Source of the DNA: JBCBAP01 sp038532435
Lineage (GTDB): Bacteria > Pseudomonadota > Alphaproteobacteria > Rhodobacterales > Rhodobacteraceae
Reading direction: 5' to 3'
DNA length: 27,308 nt
Assembly: GCA_038532435.1 (NCBI GenBank)
Contig: JBCBAP010000048.1
Location: 1 to 27,308, forward strand
Shown: positions 16,014 through 24,300 of the stretch, piece after piece
Layout: each line of letters begins with the position of its first letter
Position numbering within the stretch: the first letter of the stretch is position 1
Position numbers and translations under genes: made by a program
Notes under the pieces: generated by a model
The model's database searches: none
Told to the model about the DNA's origin: nothing
The model's input: only the letters and a program-made list of their open reading frames with translations

Positions 16014-17625
16014 CGGCACCTTTCAGCGGTGTGGTCAGGTCCGGCTCCGGTCCGTGATCGGCGAACGCCGCGTCGAAGAGCGCTCGGGTGTATTCGTGCT
16101 GGGGGGAGGCAAAGACATCGCTTGCGTCACCCGCCTCGACCACATCGCCCGCGCGCATCACCATCACCCGATGGCTGAGCGCCCGCACGACCTTCAGATC
16201 GTGGGAGATGAAGATGTACGCAAGCCCGTGGCGCCGCTGCAGGTCCCGCAGGAGGTCGACGATCTGGACCTGCACGGTCATGTCGAGCGCTGATGTCGGC
16301 TCGTCCAGCACGACCAGCTTCGGCCGCAGGATCATTGCCCGGGCGATGGCGATCCGCTGCCTCTGCCCGCCGGAGAATTCGTGCGGGTAGCGGTCCATCA
16401 CCTCCGGATCAAGGCCCACCTCCGTGAGCATCTGCGCCACCTGCTCCCGTTCGCTGCGCCCGTCGGAGAGCTTGTGCACTCCCAGACCCTCTCCCACGAT
16501 CTGCGCCACCGTCATCCGGGGGGAAAGCGCGCCGAACGGATCCTGGAACACCACCTGCAGATCCCGCCGCAGCGGCCGCATCGCCTTCACATTCAGGCCG
16601 TCGATCTGCTGGCCCGCAAAGGTGATCGCCCCTTCCGACTGGATGAGCCGCAGGATCGCGAGCGCGATGGTGGTCTTGCCAGAACCGCTCTCGCCGACGA
16701 TGCCAAGAGTTTCACCCGCGCGCACGGACAGGCTGGTTTCGTTGACCGCCTTCACATGCCCGGTCGTCCGGCGCAGCAGCCCGGTCTTGATGGGGAACCA
16801 GACCTTGAGGTCCCGTGTTTCCGCCAAGACGTCCGCGTCGTCGGGAACCGCAGCGGGAAGGCCTGCAGCCTCTGCCGACAATAGTCGTTTCGTGTACGGA
16901 TGCTGGGGGTGGGCGAAGATGCGGGCGGTGGGCCCGCTCTCCACAATCTCCCCATCCTTCATCACGCAGACCCGGTCCGCGATGCGGCGCACGATGGCAA
17001 GGTCGTGGGTGATGAAGAGCATGCCGAGCCCTTCGTCGCGCTGCAGCTCCTTGAGCAGATCGAGGATCTGGGCCTGGATCGTGACGTCGAGGGCGGTCGT
17101 TGGTTCATCCGCGACCAGCAGGTCCGGCCCGTTGGCCAGCGCCATCGCGATCATGACCCGCTGGCGTTGTCCGCCGCTCAGTTCGTGGGGATAGGACTTC
17201 AGCCGTTTCTCCGGCTCCCGGATGCCGACCTTGTCGAGGAGGTCGAGGATCCTCCGTCGTGCGTCATCACCCTTCAGCCCCTGATGCAGCTCCAGGCTCT
17301 CGCGGATCTGCCGTTCCAGCGTGTGGAGCGGGTTGAGGGACGTCATCGGCTCCTGAAAGATAAAGGAGATGTCGTTGCCGCGCACATCGCGCAGCTTCAC
17401 CTCGTCAGCCTCGGAAAGATTCATTCCCTGATAGCTGATCGTGCCGGACACTTCCGCCGAATCCGGGATCAGTCGTACGGTGGACATGGCGGTGAGGGAC
17501 TTGCCCGAGCCGCTCTCGCCGACAAGCGCGACCGTCTCGCCCCGGTCGATGTGAAAGCTGATGCCGCGCACCGCCTCGAACCCCCCGAAGCGCACATGCA
17601 GATCCTTCACCTCCAGAAGGCTCAT
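16003..17625 (-). CDS. yejF: peptide ABC transporter ATP-binding protein YejF (two ATPase domains)
   Basis: ATPase of the YejABEF oligopeptide importer. The 540-residue protein contains two complete ABC domains in tandem. The first has Walker A GESGSGKS (36-43), signature LSGGQ (149-153) and Walker B LLVADEP (about 169-175). The second has Walker A GESGSGKT (311-318), signature FSGGQ (417-421) and Walker B LVVLDEP (about 437-443). Each is followed by an oligopeptide-transporter C-terminal extension, the first with HPYTKRLL and the second with HEYTRALF. Both sites look catalytically intact. It is the last gene of the operon; its start overlaps the yejE stop by four bases (ATGA). In other bacteria this system imports microcin C and confers resistance to antimicrobial peptides; the native cargo here is unknown. 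Confidence 0.94.
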   Translation of the reverse strand: MSLLEVKDLHVRFGGFEAVRGISFHIDRGETVALVGESGSGKSLTAMSTVRLIPDSAEVSGTISYQGMNLSEADEVKLRDVRGNDISFIFQEPMTSLNPLHTLERQIRESLELHQGLKGDDARRRILDLLDKVGIREPEKRLKSYPHELSGGQRQRVMIAMALANGPDLLVADEPTTALDVTIQAQILDLLKELQRDEGLGMLFITHDLAIVRRIADRVCVMKDGEIVESGPTARIFAHPQHPYTKRLLSAEAAGLPAAVPDDADVLAETRDLKVWFPIKTGLLRRTTGHVKAVNETSLSVRAGETLGIVGESGSGKTTIALAILRLIQSEGAITFAGQQIDGLNVKAMRPLRRDLQVVFQDPFGALSPRMTVAQIVGEGLGVHKLSDGRSEREQVAQMLTEVGLDPEVMDRYPHEFSGGQRQRIAIARAMILRPKLVVLDEPTSALDMTVQVQIVDLLRDLQRRHGLAYIFISHDLKVVRALSHRVMVMRAGDVVEAGDASDVFASPQHEYTRALFDAAFADHGPEPDLTTPLKGAASL

Positions 17626-18722
17626 GCCAGCACCTTGCGCGGATCGAACGCGTCCCGCACCCCTTCGAAGATAAAGACGAGAAGCGACAGCATGATCGCA
17701 TAGGCGAAAAACGCCGTGAACGCGAGCCAGGGCGCATCGAGCCGCTGTTTGGCCTGCAACGTCAATTCACCGAGGGACGGATAGCTGGCCGGAAGGCCCA
17801 GGCCCAGGAAATCGAGGATCGCGAGCGTGCTGATCGCGGTCGTGATGAGGAAAGGCAGCAGGGTCACCGTCGCGACCATGGCGTTCGGAAGCACGTGGCG
17901 CCAGATGATCGTGCCGTCCCCGACCCCGAGCGCCCGGGCCGCACGCACATACTCGAAGTTGCGCGCCCGCAGGAACTCCGCCCGCACCACGCCGACCAGT
18001 GCCGTCCAGGAGAAGAACGTGATCAGCGCGACGAGCAGCCAGAAATTCATGGTGAAAAGCGCGGAGAAGATGATCAGGACGTAGAGCGCCGGTGTGGCCG
18101 TCCAGACCTCCACGATTCGCTGAAAGATGAGATCGATCAGGCCGCCGAAATACCCCTGGATGGCACCGGCGGTGATACCGATCACGCTCGACGCGAACGT
18201 CACCGCCAGCGCAAAGAGGACAGATGTTCGGAAGCCGTAGATCACCCGGGCAAGCACGTCGCGGGATTGCTCGTCGGTGCCCAGCAGGTGGTCGTCGTCC
18301 GGTGGCGACGGGGCGCGGACGACTTCGTAGTTGATGGTGTTGAACGAGTAGGGGACGAGGGGCCAGACGATCCAGCCGCCATCTGCGACATCATCTGCGA
18401 GTATCCCCTCTTCGATCACGCCTTGCGGATCGTCAAAGCAGTCCTCCAGCCCTCCTGAGACGATCAGACATTGGACTTCAGGGGCCGGGTACTCCGCCTC
18501 CGTCTCGAATTCCCCGCCGAAGGTGGTCTCGGGATAGACCTGAAGGGCGGGGACGTAGAGGTCACCGCGGTAGGACACCAGAAGCGGTTTGTCATTCGCA
18601 ACGAACTCCGCCAGCAGCGAAACGATAAAGAGGACAAGAAAGATCCAGAGGGACCAGAATGCCCGCCTGTTCGAGCGAAACTGCTTCAGACGTCGGCGCT
18701 GCAGAGGGTTCAGCCGGATCAT
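17622..18722 (-). CDS. yejE: peptide ABC transporter permease YejE
   Basis: Inner-membrane permease of the YejABEF importer, 366 residues. A cytoplasmic basic N-terminus (LQRRRLKQFRSNRRAFWSLW) is followed by the first membrane span at about 22-42. A large periplasmic segment (about 43-165) comes next, and then a five-span BPD_transp_1 domain with the EAA loop ARALGVGDGTIIWRHVLPNA contacting the ATPase. The large periplasmic segment is typical of YejE/OppC-type permeases. Here it contains a cysteine pair (C85, C95) that could form a disulfide. The start overlaps the yejB stop and the stop overlaps the yejF start, both by four bases (ATGA), so translation of the three genes is probably coupled. 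Confidence 0.94.
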   Translation of the reverse strand: MIRLNPLQRRRLKQFRSNRRAFWSLWIFLVLFIVSLLAEFVANDKPLLVSYRGDLYVPALQVYPETTFGGEFETEAEYPAPEVQCLIVSGGLEDCFDDPQGVIEEGILADDVADGGWIVWPLVPYSFNTINYEVVRAPSPPDDDHLLGTDEQSRDVLARVIYGFRTSVLFALAVTFASSVIGITAGAIQGYFGGLIDLIFQRIVEVWTATPALYVLIIFSALFTMNFWLLVALITFFSWTALVGVVRAEFLRARNFEYVRAARALGVGDGTIIWRHVLPNAMVATVTLLPFLITTAISTLAILDFLGLGLPASYPSLGELTLQAKQRLDAPWLAFTAFFAYAIMLSLLVFIFEGVRDAFDPRKVLA

Positions 18723-19798
18723 CCCTGCCGTCCTTCGAAGTCGATCCTCGGATCGACAAGCACGTAGGTGAGATCGGAGAGGAGCCCCACGATGAGCCCG
18801 ATAAGCCCGAACACGTAAAGCGTGCCGAACACGACCGGATAGTCCCTTTCGATCACCGCCTCATAACCAAGCCGCCCCAGCCCATCGAGGGAGAAGATCG
18901 TCTCGATGATCAGGCTGCCCCCGAAGAAGACGGAGACAAAGAGCGCTGGAAAGCCTGCGATGATGATCAGCATCGCGTTGCGGAACACGTGACCGTACAG
19001 CACCCGCGCCTCGGTGAGACCCTTCGCCCGGGCGGTCATCACGTACTGCTTGCGGATCTCGTCGAGGAACGAGTTCTTGGTCAGCAGCGTCAGTGTCGCA
19101 AAAGACGCGATGCTTGATGCGATCACCGGCAAGGTGATGTGCCAGAGATAATCGACGATCTTGCCGAAGAAGCTCAGCTCATCCCAATTGTTCGAACTCA
19201 GCCCCCGCGACGGGAAGATCTGGTAGTAGGATCCGCCGGCAAAGAGGACCAGCAGCAGGATCGCGAACAGAAACCCCGGAATGGCGTAGGCGAAGATGAT
19301 GACGCCAGAGGTCCAGGTGTCGAACTGGCTGCCGTCCCGCACAGCCTTGCGAATGCCGAGCGGGATTGAGATGAGGTAGGCGATGAGCGTCGACCAGAGC
19401 CCGAGCGTGATCGACACAGGCATCTTCTCAATCACCAGGTCGACCACGGAGATAGAGCGCAGATAGCTCTCCCCGAAATCGAAGACCAGATAGTTGCCCA
19501 TCATAAGGAGGAAGCGTTCCAGCGGTGGCTTGTCGAGGCCGAACTGGATCTCCAGTTCCCGGATGAAATCCTCCGGCAGGCCGCGGGCCCCCTGATACTC
19601 CACATCTCCCTGCGGGATCCCGCTGTCTCCACCCCCCCCGGCGAAACGCGCGGTCGCATCCTCAGCGTCGTTGAGCTCCGCGATGATCTGTTCGATGGGA
19701 CCGCCGGGCACAAACTGCACCAGCGTGAAGTTGATCAGCATGATCCCGAACAGTGTCGGCAGGATCAGGAGCAGCCGCCTTAGGATGTACGCGCCCAT
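18719..19798 (-). CDS. yejB: peptide ABC transporter permease YejB
   Basis: Inner-membrane permease partner of YejE, 359 residues. It begins MGAYILRRLLLILPTLFGIMLINF, the usual first span of DppB/OppB-type permeases. A periplasmic segment follows (about 32-105) containing FVPGGPIEQII and a flexible GGGGDSG stretch. The BPD_transp_1 domain then carries the EAA loop ARAKGLTEARVLYGHVFRNA. The longer periplasmic insertion distinguishes YejB from DppB. It starts six bases after the yejA stop and overlaps yejE by four bases, so it belongs to the single operon yejA-yejB-yejE-yejF. Confidence 0.94.
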   Translation of the reverse strand: MGAYILRRLLLILPTLFGIMLINFTLVQFVPGGPIEQIIAELNDAEDATARFAGGGGDSGIPQGDVEYQGARGLPEDFIRELEIQFGLDKPPLERFLLMMGNYLVFDFGESYLRSISVVDLVIEKMPVSITLGLWSTLIAYLISIPLGIRKAVRDGSQFDTWTSGVIIFAYAIPGFLFAILLLVLFAGGSYYQIFPSRGLSSNNWDELSFFGKIVDYLWHITLPVIASSIASFATLTLLTKNSFLDEIRKQYVMTARAKGLTEARVLYGHVFRNAMLIIIAGFPALFVSVFFGGSLIIETIFSLDGLGRLGYEAVIERDYPVVFGTLYVFGLIGLIVGLLSDLTYVLVDPRIDFEGRQG

Positions 19799-19804
19799 GC
19801 GGGG

Positions 19805-21709
19805 TCAGAGTTCCCCTGCCAGTCGCAACCGTTCCGCCTTTTCCGGGTCCCACCACCAGGTCGTGGTGCCGCGATCGTAGAGCGGCTTTACGTCCGGCCG
19901 GTCGAACACGTCAGCGTAGGCGATGGTGTGGGAGCCCTTCGTCCATTGCGGGATCCAGATATGGAGCGCCCGCAGCACCCGGTCGAGTGCGCTGATCGCT
20001 GTGTCGAGCTCCTCGCGGCTCTGCGCCTCGCTCAAGCGGTCGAGCAGCACGTCGACGGCGGGGTTGGCGACGCCCGCCACGTTGGCGCTGTCGACGGTTG
20101 TTGCCGCCTCGGAGCCGAAGAGGCCAAAGAGCTCCGGTCCTGGCGTGAGCGACAGCACGTAACGGCGGACCGTAATGTCGAAATCGAAGTTCTTTTCCCG
20201 CTCCGTCGACTGCGCATTGTCGACCGTCGGCGATGTGGCGGTGATGCCGAGGCGCTGAAGGTTCTGCACAAACGGGTTGATGATCCGCTCGAAGGAGGGG
20301 CTGTCGTTCAGGATCTCGATCTCGAACTTCTCGCCATCCTTCTGCCGTACTCCGTCAACGATCCGCCAGCCTGCCGCGTCCATCAGACGGGACGCGCGGC
20401 GCAGCGTACTCCGGTCAAGCCGCTGATCGGATGACACGGGCTGGACAAAGGCCTCGTCGGTGAAGACCTCCTCGGGCAGATGCTCCCGCAGGGGCTCAAG
20501 CAGCGCCAACTCCGCCTCTGAAGGGCGTCCGACCGCTTTCACGGTCGAGTTTTCCCAGAAGGAGTTCGTCCGTTCATAAAGGTCGTAGAACAGGGTCCGG
20601 TTCGACCATTCGAAGTTGAACATCATCCCCATGGCCCGGCGGACGCGCGGATCCTCGAACTTTTCCCGCCGCAGGTTGAACCACCAGCCCTGGGTGCCGG
20701 AGGGGCGGTTGTCTGGGATGACTTCCTTTTTGATGTATCCGTCGTTCAGCGCGGGCCAGTCATAGCCGGTTCCCCAGACAGCGGAGGAATACTCCTCGCG
20801 GAACAGGTACTCGCCCGCCTTGAAGTTCTCGAACGCGCTCGTGTAGTCCGTGTAGTACTCGTAGCTGAGCTCGTCGAAATTGTAGTGCCCCTTGCGCACA
20901 GGCAGATCCTGGGCCCAGTAATCCTTGTTCCGGCTGTAGACGATGGAGCGGCCCGGATCGGCGGACTTCACCAGGTATACGCCGGAGCCGAGCGGCGGCT
21001 CGAGCGTATCCTCGGAAAAGTCCCGGTCGGCATAGTAGGCGGCGGAAAACACTGGGATCGATCCGACGAGAGAGGGCAGGTCGCGGGTGCGCGATCCCTC
21101 CTTGAAAGTGAACTTCACCCGATGCGTGTCGAGCGCTTCGGCGCCCGCCACATCCTTGAAGCTGATCTTGTAGGTTGGCCGACCGTCATTCAGGAGGGCG
21201 TTGTAGGAGAAGACGATGTCTTCTGCGGTGATCTGGGTGCCGTCGGAAAACTGCGCCTCAGGTCGGAGGTTGAAGATCACCCAGCTCCGATCCTCGGGGT
21301 ATTCCAGCGTCTCAGCGACCAGGCCGTAGTAGGAATCGGGTTCGTCGAAGGACCGGACGAGCAGCGTGTCGAAGAGCCCGGACGCACCGTCCGCAGGGTT
21401 CCCCTTGAGCACGTAGGGCGTGACGCTGTCGAAAGACCCGAAGGCCCAGGTGCTGAACACGCCACCCTTTGGCGCGTCCGGATTGACGTAGTCGAAATGC
21501 GTGAAATCGGCGGGATACTTCAGATCTCCGAAGGACGAGATCCCGTGCGAGACGATGATATCGCCCTCATGGTTTTCCGCCCGAAGGTCGGTTGCCCAGA
21601 GGAACCCGGCTGCGATAAGTCCGAACGTCAGGCCGAAATGCAGGTGTTTGAGCGGGCTCTCCGCAGTCAGAACACGTGCATCTTCCGAACGTTCGACAGT
21701 CGATTTCAT
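19805..21709 (-). CDS. yejA: peptide ABC transporter periplasmic binding protein YejA
   Basis: Periplasmic oligopeptide-binding protein (SBP_bac_5 family) of the YejABEF importer, 634 residues. A rather long N-terminus leads to a hydrophobic signal segment (about 31-50, LHFGLTFGLIAAGFLWATDLRA) with likely cleavage after DLRA. No lipobox is seen, so the mature protein should be soluble. Family features include HGISSFGDLKYP near the mature start, PYVLKGNPADGASGLFDTLL and FNLRPEAQFSDGTQITAEDIVFSYNAL. ATG 21709 is chosen because GAGGAGG stands at good spacing; an in-frame ATG at 21745 would only lengthen the hydrophilic leader. First gene of the operon, with a weak promoter candidate just upstream. 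Confidence 0.93.
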   Translation of the reverse strand: MKSTVERSEDARVLTAESPLKHLHFGLTFGLIAAGFLWATDLRAENHEGDIIVSHGISSFGDLKYPADFTHFDYVNPDAPKGGVFSTWAFGSFDSVTPYVLKGNPADGASGLFDTLLVRSFDEPDSYYGLVAETLEYPEDRSWVIFNLRPEAQFSDGTQITAEDIVFSYNALLNDGRPTYKISFKDVAGAEALDTHRVKFTFKEGSRTRDLPSLVGSIPVFSAAYYADRDFSEDTLEPPLGSGVYLVKSADPGRSIVYSRNKDYWAQDLPVRKGHYNFDELSYEYYTDYTSAFENFKAGEYLFREEYSSAVWGTGYDWPALNDGYIKKEVIPDNRPSGTQGWWFNLRREKFEDPRVRRAMGMMFNFEWSNRTLFYDLYERTNSFWENSTVKAVGRPSEAELALLEPLREHLPEEVFTDEAFVQPVSSDQRLDRSTLRRASRLMDAAGWRIVDGVRQKDGEKFEIEILNDSPSFERIINPFVQNLQRLGITATSPTVDNAQSTEREKNFDFDITVRRYVLSLTPGPELFGLFGSEAATTVDSANVAGVANPAVDVLLDRLSEAQSREELDTAISALDRVLRALHIWIPQWTKGSHTIAYADVFDRPDVKPLYDRGTTTWWWDPEKAERLRLAGEL

Positions 21710-21745
21710 AGGTCGCCTCCTCGCCAGACAACGATCACCTATCAA

Positions 21746-21774
21746 TCGTTATGGGGCTATTCCGACGGTTTCAA
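21746..21774 (-). promoter_or_regulatory. weak candidate promoter of the yejABEF operon
   Basis: On the minus strand, TTGAAA (plus-strand 21769-21774) and TAACGA (21746-21751) are 17 bases apart, about 35 bases from the yejA start. The -35 is good and the -10 is poor. Confidence 0.33.
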
Positions 21775-21833
21775 GGCGCGTTTATGTGAGCGGGCGGCGA
21801 CAAACCGTCCCTTGACCTGGCGCTTGCGCAAAC

Positions 21834-21861
21834 AAAAACGGCCGCGCAATCACGCGGCCGT
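21834..21861 (-). terminator. Rho-independent terminator after the cytochrome c gene
   Basis: Perfect 9-bp stem, plus-strand arms ACGGCCGCG (21838-21846) and CGCGGCCGT (21853-21861), with a 6-base loop. On the minus strand it is followed by a run of T (21838-21834) and then GTTTG. It lies 22 bases past the cytochrome stop and ahead of the yejA promoter region. Confidence 0.9.
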
Positions 21862-21883
21862 CCGGGGCTCTGACAGGCCCAAA

Positions 21884-23322
21884 TTACTGTGCTTCTGCCT
21901 CGAGATAGGCGATGATGTTCGCGCGATCTTCCTCGTTGCGCAGCCCGGCAAAGCTCATCTTGGTGCCCGGCGCCCACTTCCGCGGGGACTCGAGAAATGC
22001 GTTCAGGCTCTCGTAGGTCCACGCGCCTTCCTTGCCCGCGAGCGCATCGGAATAGCTGTAGCCCTCGACGGCGGCGATGTCGTTGCCGACGACGTTCCAG
22101 AGCGACGGGCCGACCCGGTTTACACCTTCCTCCAGCACGTGGCAGGCGCGGCACTGGCGCCAGACCCGCGCGCCAGCCTCCGCGGAGGCTGCCTGCATGA
22201 AGTCCGGCAGGGCGTCGGTTGTTTCCTCGACCGCGGCTTGCACGGTCTCTGTGGCCGCCTCTTCCGTCGCTTGTGCGAGCTCTTCGGTGGCGTCCTCGGT
22301 TGCCTCCTCGGCCCCCTCGACGACGCCTGCGATAGCTCCGGTCACGGCTGCTGCAGCGCCGGCGGCGGCCTCTTCTGCCGCGTCAGCCATCTCGGTCGCC
22401 TCTTCGGTCAGGGCGTCCGCGGTCGACTCGGCGCCCTCCGCCGCGTCCTCGNNNNNNNNNNNNNNNNNNNNNNNNNNNNNNNNNNNNNNNNNNNNNNNNN
22501 NNNNNNNNNNNNNNNNNNNNNNNNNNNNNNNNNNNNNNNNNNNNNNNNNNNCGCGTCCTCGGTAAGCTCAGCCGCGGCGTCGGCCGCATCTTCGGCGAGC
22601 TCGGTTGCCTCTTCGGTGGCTTCGGTCACGGCTTCTTCTGCCGCTTCCGCCAGTTCGGCCGCTTCCTCAGTGACAGCTTCCACAGCCTCGGTCGCCTCGG
22701 CGACGACTTCCTCGGCAGCCTCTTCAACAGCCTCGGCGACGTCTACCGCGGGCTCTTCGACGGGCGCCTCTGCCTTGATGAAGTCCGACACCTCACCGCC
22801 GGACGCGGTGACCAGGTAGGCGATCATGTCCGCTCGATCAGTGTCGCGGCGCATGCCGTTGTAGCTCATCTTCGTGCCGGGGGCCCAGCTCTTCGGAGCC
22901 TCAAGGAAAGCGTCGAGCGCATCCGCGTCCCAGACGCGGCCCTCGGTACCGTACTCGGCAAGGATGTTGGAGTAGCTGTAGCCGTCGACACCACCAATCG
23001 CCCGGCCCACGACGTTGTAGAGATAGGGGCCGACACCGTTCTGACCGTCCTCGACAACGTGGCACGCCCCACACGCGCGGAAAAGCGACTCGCCGTTGGC
23101 GGGGTCCGCGCTTGCCAGGAGTTCGTGGATCGACGGGCCCGCATCGGCGACCTCGATCACCTCCTCTTCGGCGCTTTCGACCTCGATCGCGTAGGCCTGG
23201 TCGTGATGATCGTCGCTGTGCGCGGGTTCGTAGATGATCTCCCCGGCCCAATTGACCATCAGCAGGCCGAGCGTCGGTGCGAGCACCGCGGCGGCGATCT
23301 TGTTGAACTCCATTGCGTCCAT
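21884..23322 (-). CDS. membrane-anchored two-heme-domain cytochrome c (CycM / cytochrome cy-like), interrupted by assembly gap
   Basis: Probable electron carrier of the respiratory chain, tethered to the inner membrane and facing the periplasm. N-terminal part (257 codons before the gap): uncleaved membrane anchor at about 8-30, short acidic segment, then a class I cytochrome c domain with CGACH (C84, C87, H88) and axial Met M152 in GTKMSYNG. After it comes an Ala/Glu/Thr-rich linker that continues on the far side of the gap for about 80 residues. A second, clearly homologous domain has CRACH and GTKMSFAG; both share the pattern GYSYS, FLE.P..WAPGTKMS and DRA..IAYL. Genes of this place and N-terminus usually encode one heme domain, so this looks like a tandem duplication. 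The two halves are in different frames only because the gap is written as 100 N. The start ATG 23322 has GAGGAC upstream. Confidence 0.85.
22452..22551. other. assembly gap of exactly 100 N
   Basis: A placeholder run of 100 N inside the Ala/Glu linker of the cytochrome gene; 100 is the conventional size for a gap of unknown length. The ten bases on each side are identical (CGCGTCCTCG at 22442-22451 and 22552-22561). Confidence 0.98.
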
Positions 23323-23356
23323 GGAATGTCCTCGTATTGGGCTGGAGTGACACTTA

Positions 23357-23392
23357 GCTGGGCGCTTCTTTACCTGCTTACGTTCGCCCAGC
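23357..23392. repeat. inverted repeat in the cytochrome c / pheA divergent promoter region
   Basis: GCTGGGCG (23357-23364) and CGCCCAGC (23385-23392) are perfect 8-bp arms 20 bases apart. They lie in the 132-base gap between two divergent genes and flank a possible -10 of the cytochrome gene. Confidence 0.5.
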
Positions 23393-23396
23393 GCAA
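23367..23396 (-). promoter_or_regulatory. candidate promoter of the cytochrome c gene
   Basis: On the minus strand, TTGCGC (plus-strand 23391-23396) and TAAAGA (23367-23372) are 18 bases apart, about 45 bases before the start. On the plus strand TATACA (23399-23404) could be a -10 for pheA, but no good -35 accompanies it. Confidence 0.35.
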
Positions 23397-23454
23397 GGTA
23401 TACAAAGCGCGACCAAACGACCTCTTAACGGGCATCTTCGCCCAGGAGACCTGC

Positions 23455-24300
23455 ATGAACAACACCGTGCGCGCCATATCCTTCCAGGGCGAACCGGGAG
23501 CCTATTCCCATCAGGCCTGCGTCGAGGTGTTTCCCGGTGCAGAGGTTGTGCCCTGCAAGACGTTTGAGGCGGCGATCGATGCGGTGCGCGACGGGCGCGC
23601 CTCGCACGCGATGCTGCCGGTGGAAAACTCGACCTATGGCAGGGTCGCCGATATCCACCAGCTTTTGCCCGAAAGCGGCCTGCACATCGTGGGTGAGCAT
23701 TTCGTGCGGGTTCACATCAACCTTCTGGGCGTTCCGGGCGCACAGGTTGCAGATGTGCGAGAGGCGGTGAGCCATACCGTCCTGCTCGGCCAGTGCCGCG
23801 GGTTCCTGCGGGCCAACCAGATCCATCCCGTGATCGGGCTCGACACCGCGGGGTCAGCCAAGAAAATCGCAGCGGATGCGGACACCTCCCGCGCTGCCCT
23901 AGCCTCGCCGCTGGCCGGAAAGATCTACGGGCTTGAGACGCTGGCGGAGCATGTGGAGGACAACCACGACAACACGACCCGTTTCCTCGTGACGGTGCCG
24001 GAGGCGGACGTCCCCCAGCCCAACGGTCGGAAGATGATCACCACCTTCGTGTTCCGCGTCCGCAACATTCCCGCAGCGCTCTACAAGGCCATGGGAGGGT
24101 TCGCGACCAACGGCGTCAACATGACGAAGCTGGAAAGCTACATGGTTGGCGGGTCGTTCACCGCGACGCAATTCTATGCGGACATCGACGGCCATCCGGA
24201 GGATCCTGCGGTCGCCCGCGCGCTCGATGAACTTTCGTATTTCACGAGCTACCTCAAGATCATCGGCGTCTACGAGGCCGATTCCCAGCGCGCAGGATAG
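23455..24300 (+). CDS. pheA: prephenate dehydratase
   Basis: Converts prephenate to phenylpyruvate in phenylalanine synthesis. It is a stand-alone 281-residue dehydratase without a chorismate mutase domain. The catalytic domain (about 5-185) contains FQGEPGAYSHQA, LPVENSTYGRV and the catalytic T175-R176-F177 in NTTRFLV. The ACT regulatory domain (about 195-275) has the alphaproteobacterial motif KLESYMVGG where enteric enzymes have ESRP, and would bind phenylalanine for feedback control. ATG 23455 is preceded by CAGGAG at good spacing. It is divergent from the cytochrome gene, an arrangement I recall from other Rhodobacteraceae. Confidence 0.95.
   Translation: MNNTVRAISFQGEPGAYSHQACVEVFPGAEVVPCKTFEAAIDAVRDGRASHAMLPVENSTYGRVADIHQLLPESGLHIVGEHFVRVHINLLGVPGAQVADVREAVSHTVLLGQCRGFLRANQIHPVIGLDTAGSAKKIAADADTSRAALASPLAGKIYGLETLAEHVEDNHDNTTRFLVTVPEADVPQPNGRKMITTFVFRVRNIPAALYKAMGGFATNGVNMTKLESYMVGGSFTATQFYADIDGHPEDPAVARALDELSYFTSYLKIIGVYEADSQRAG

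Noticed and set aside
20885..22819. 644-codon open frame on the plus strand running through yejA, the N gap and the cytochrome
   Set aside because: It crosses three unrelated features including the N run, and its Ala/Ser-rich end is simply the antisense of the Ala/Glu linker.
22380..22830. Repetitive Ala/Glu-coding DNA considered as a CRISPR or tandem-repeat array
   Set aside because: The units are irregular, in frame and encode a continuous linker between two cytochrome domains; there are no constant repeats with unique spacers.
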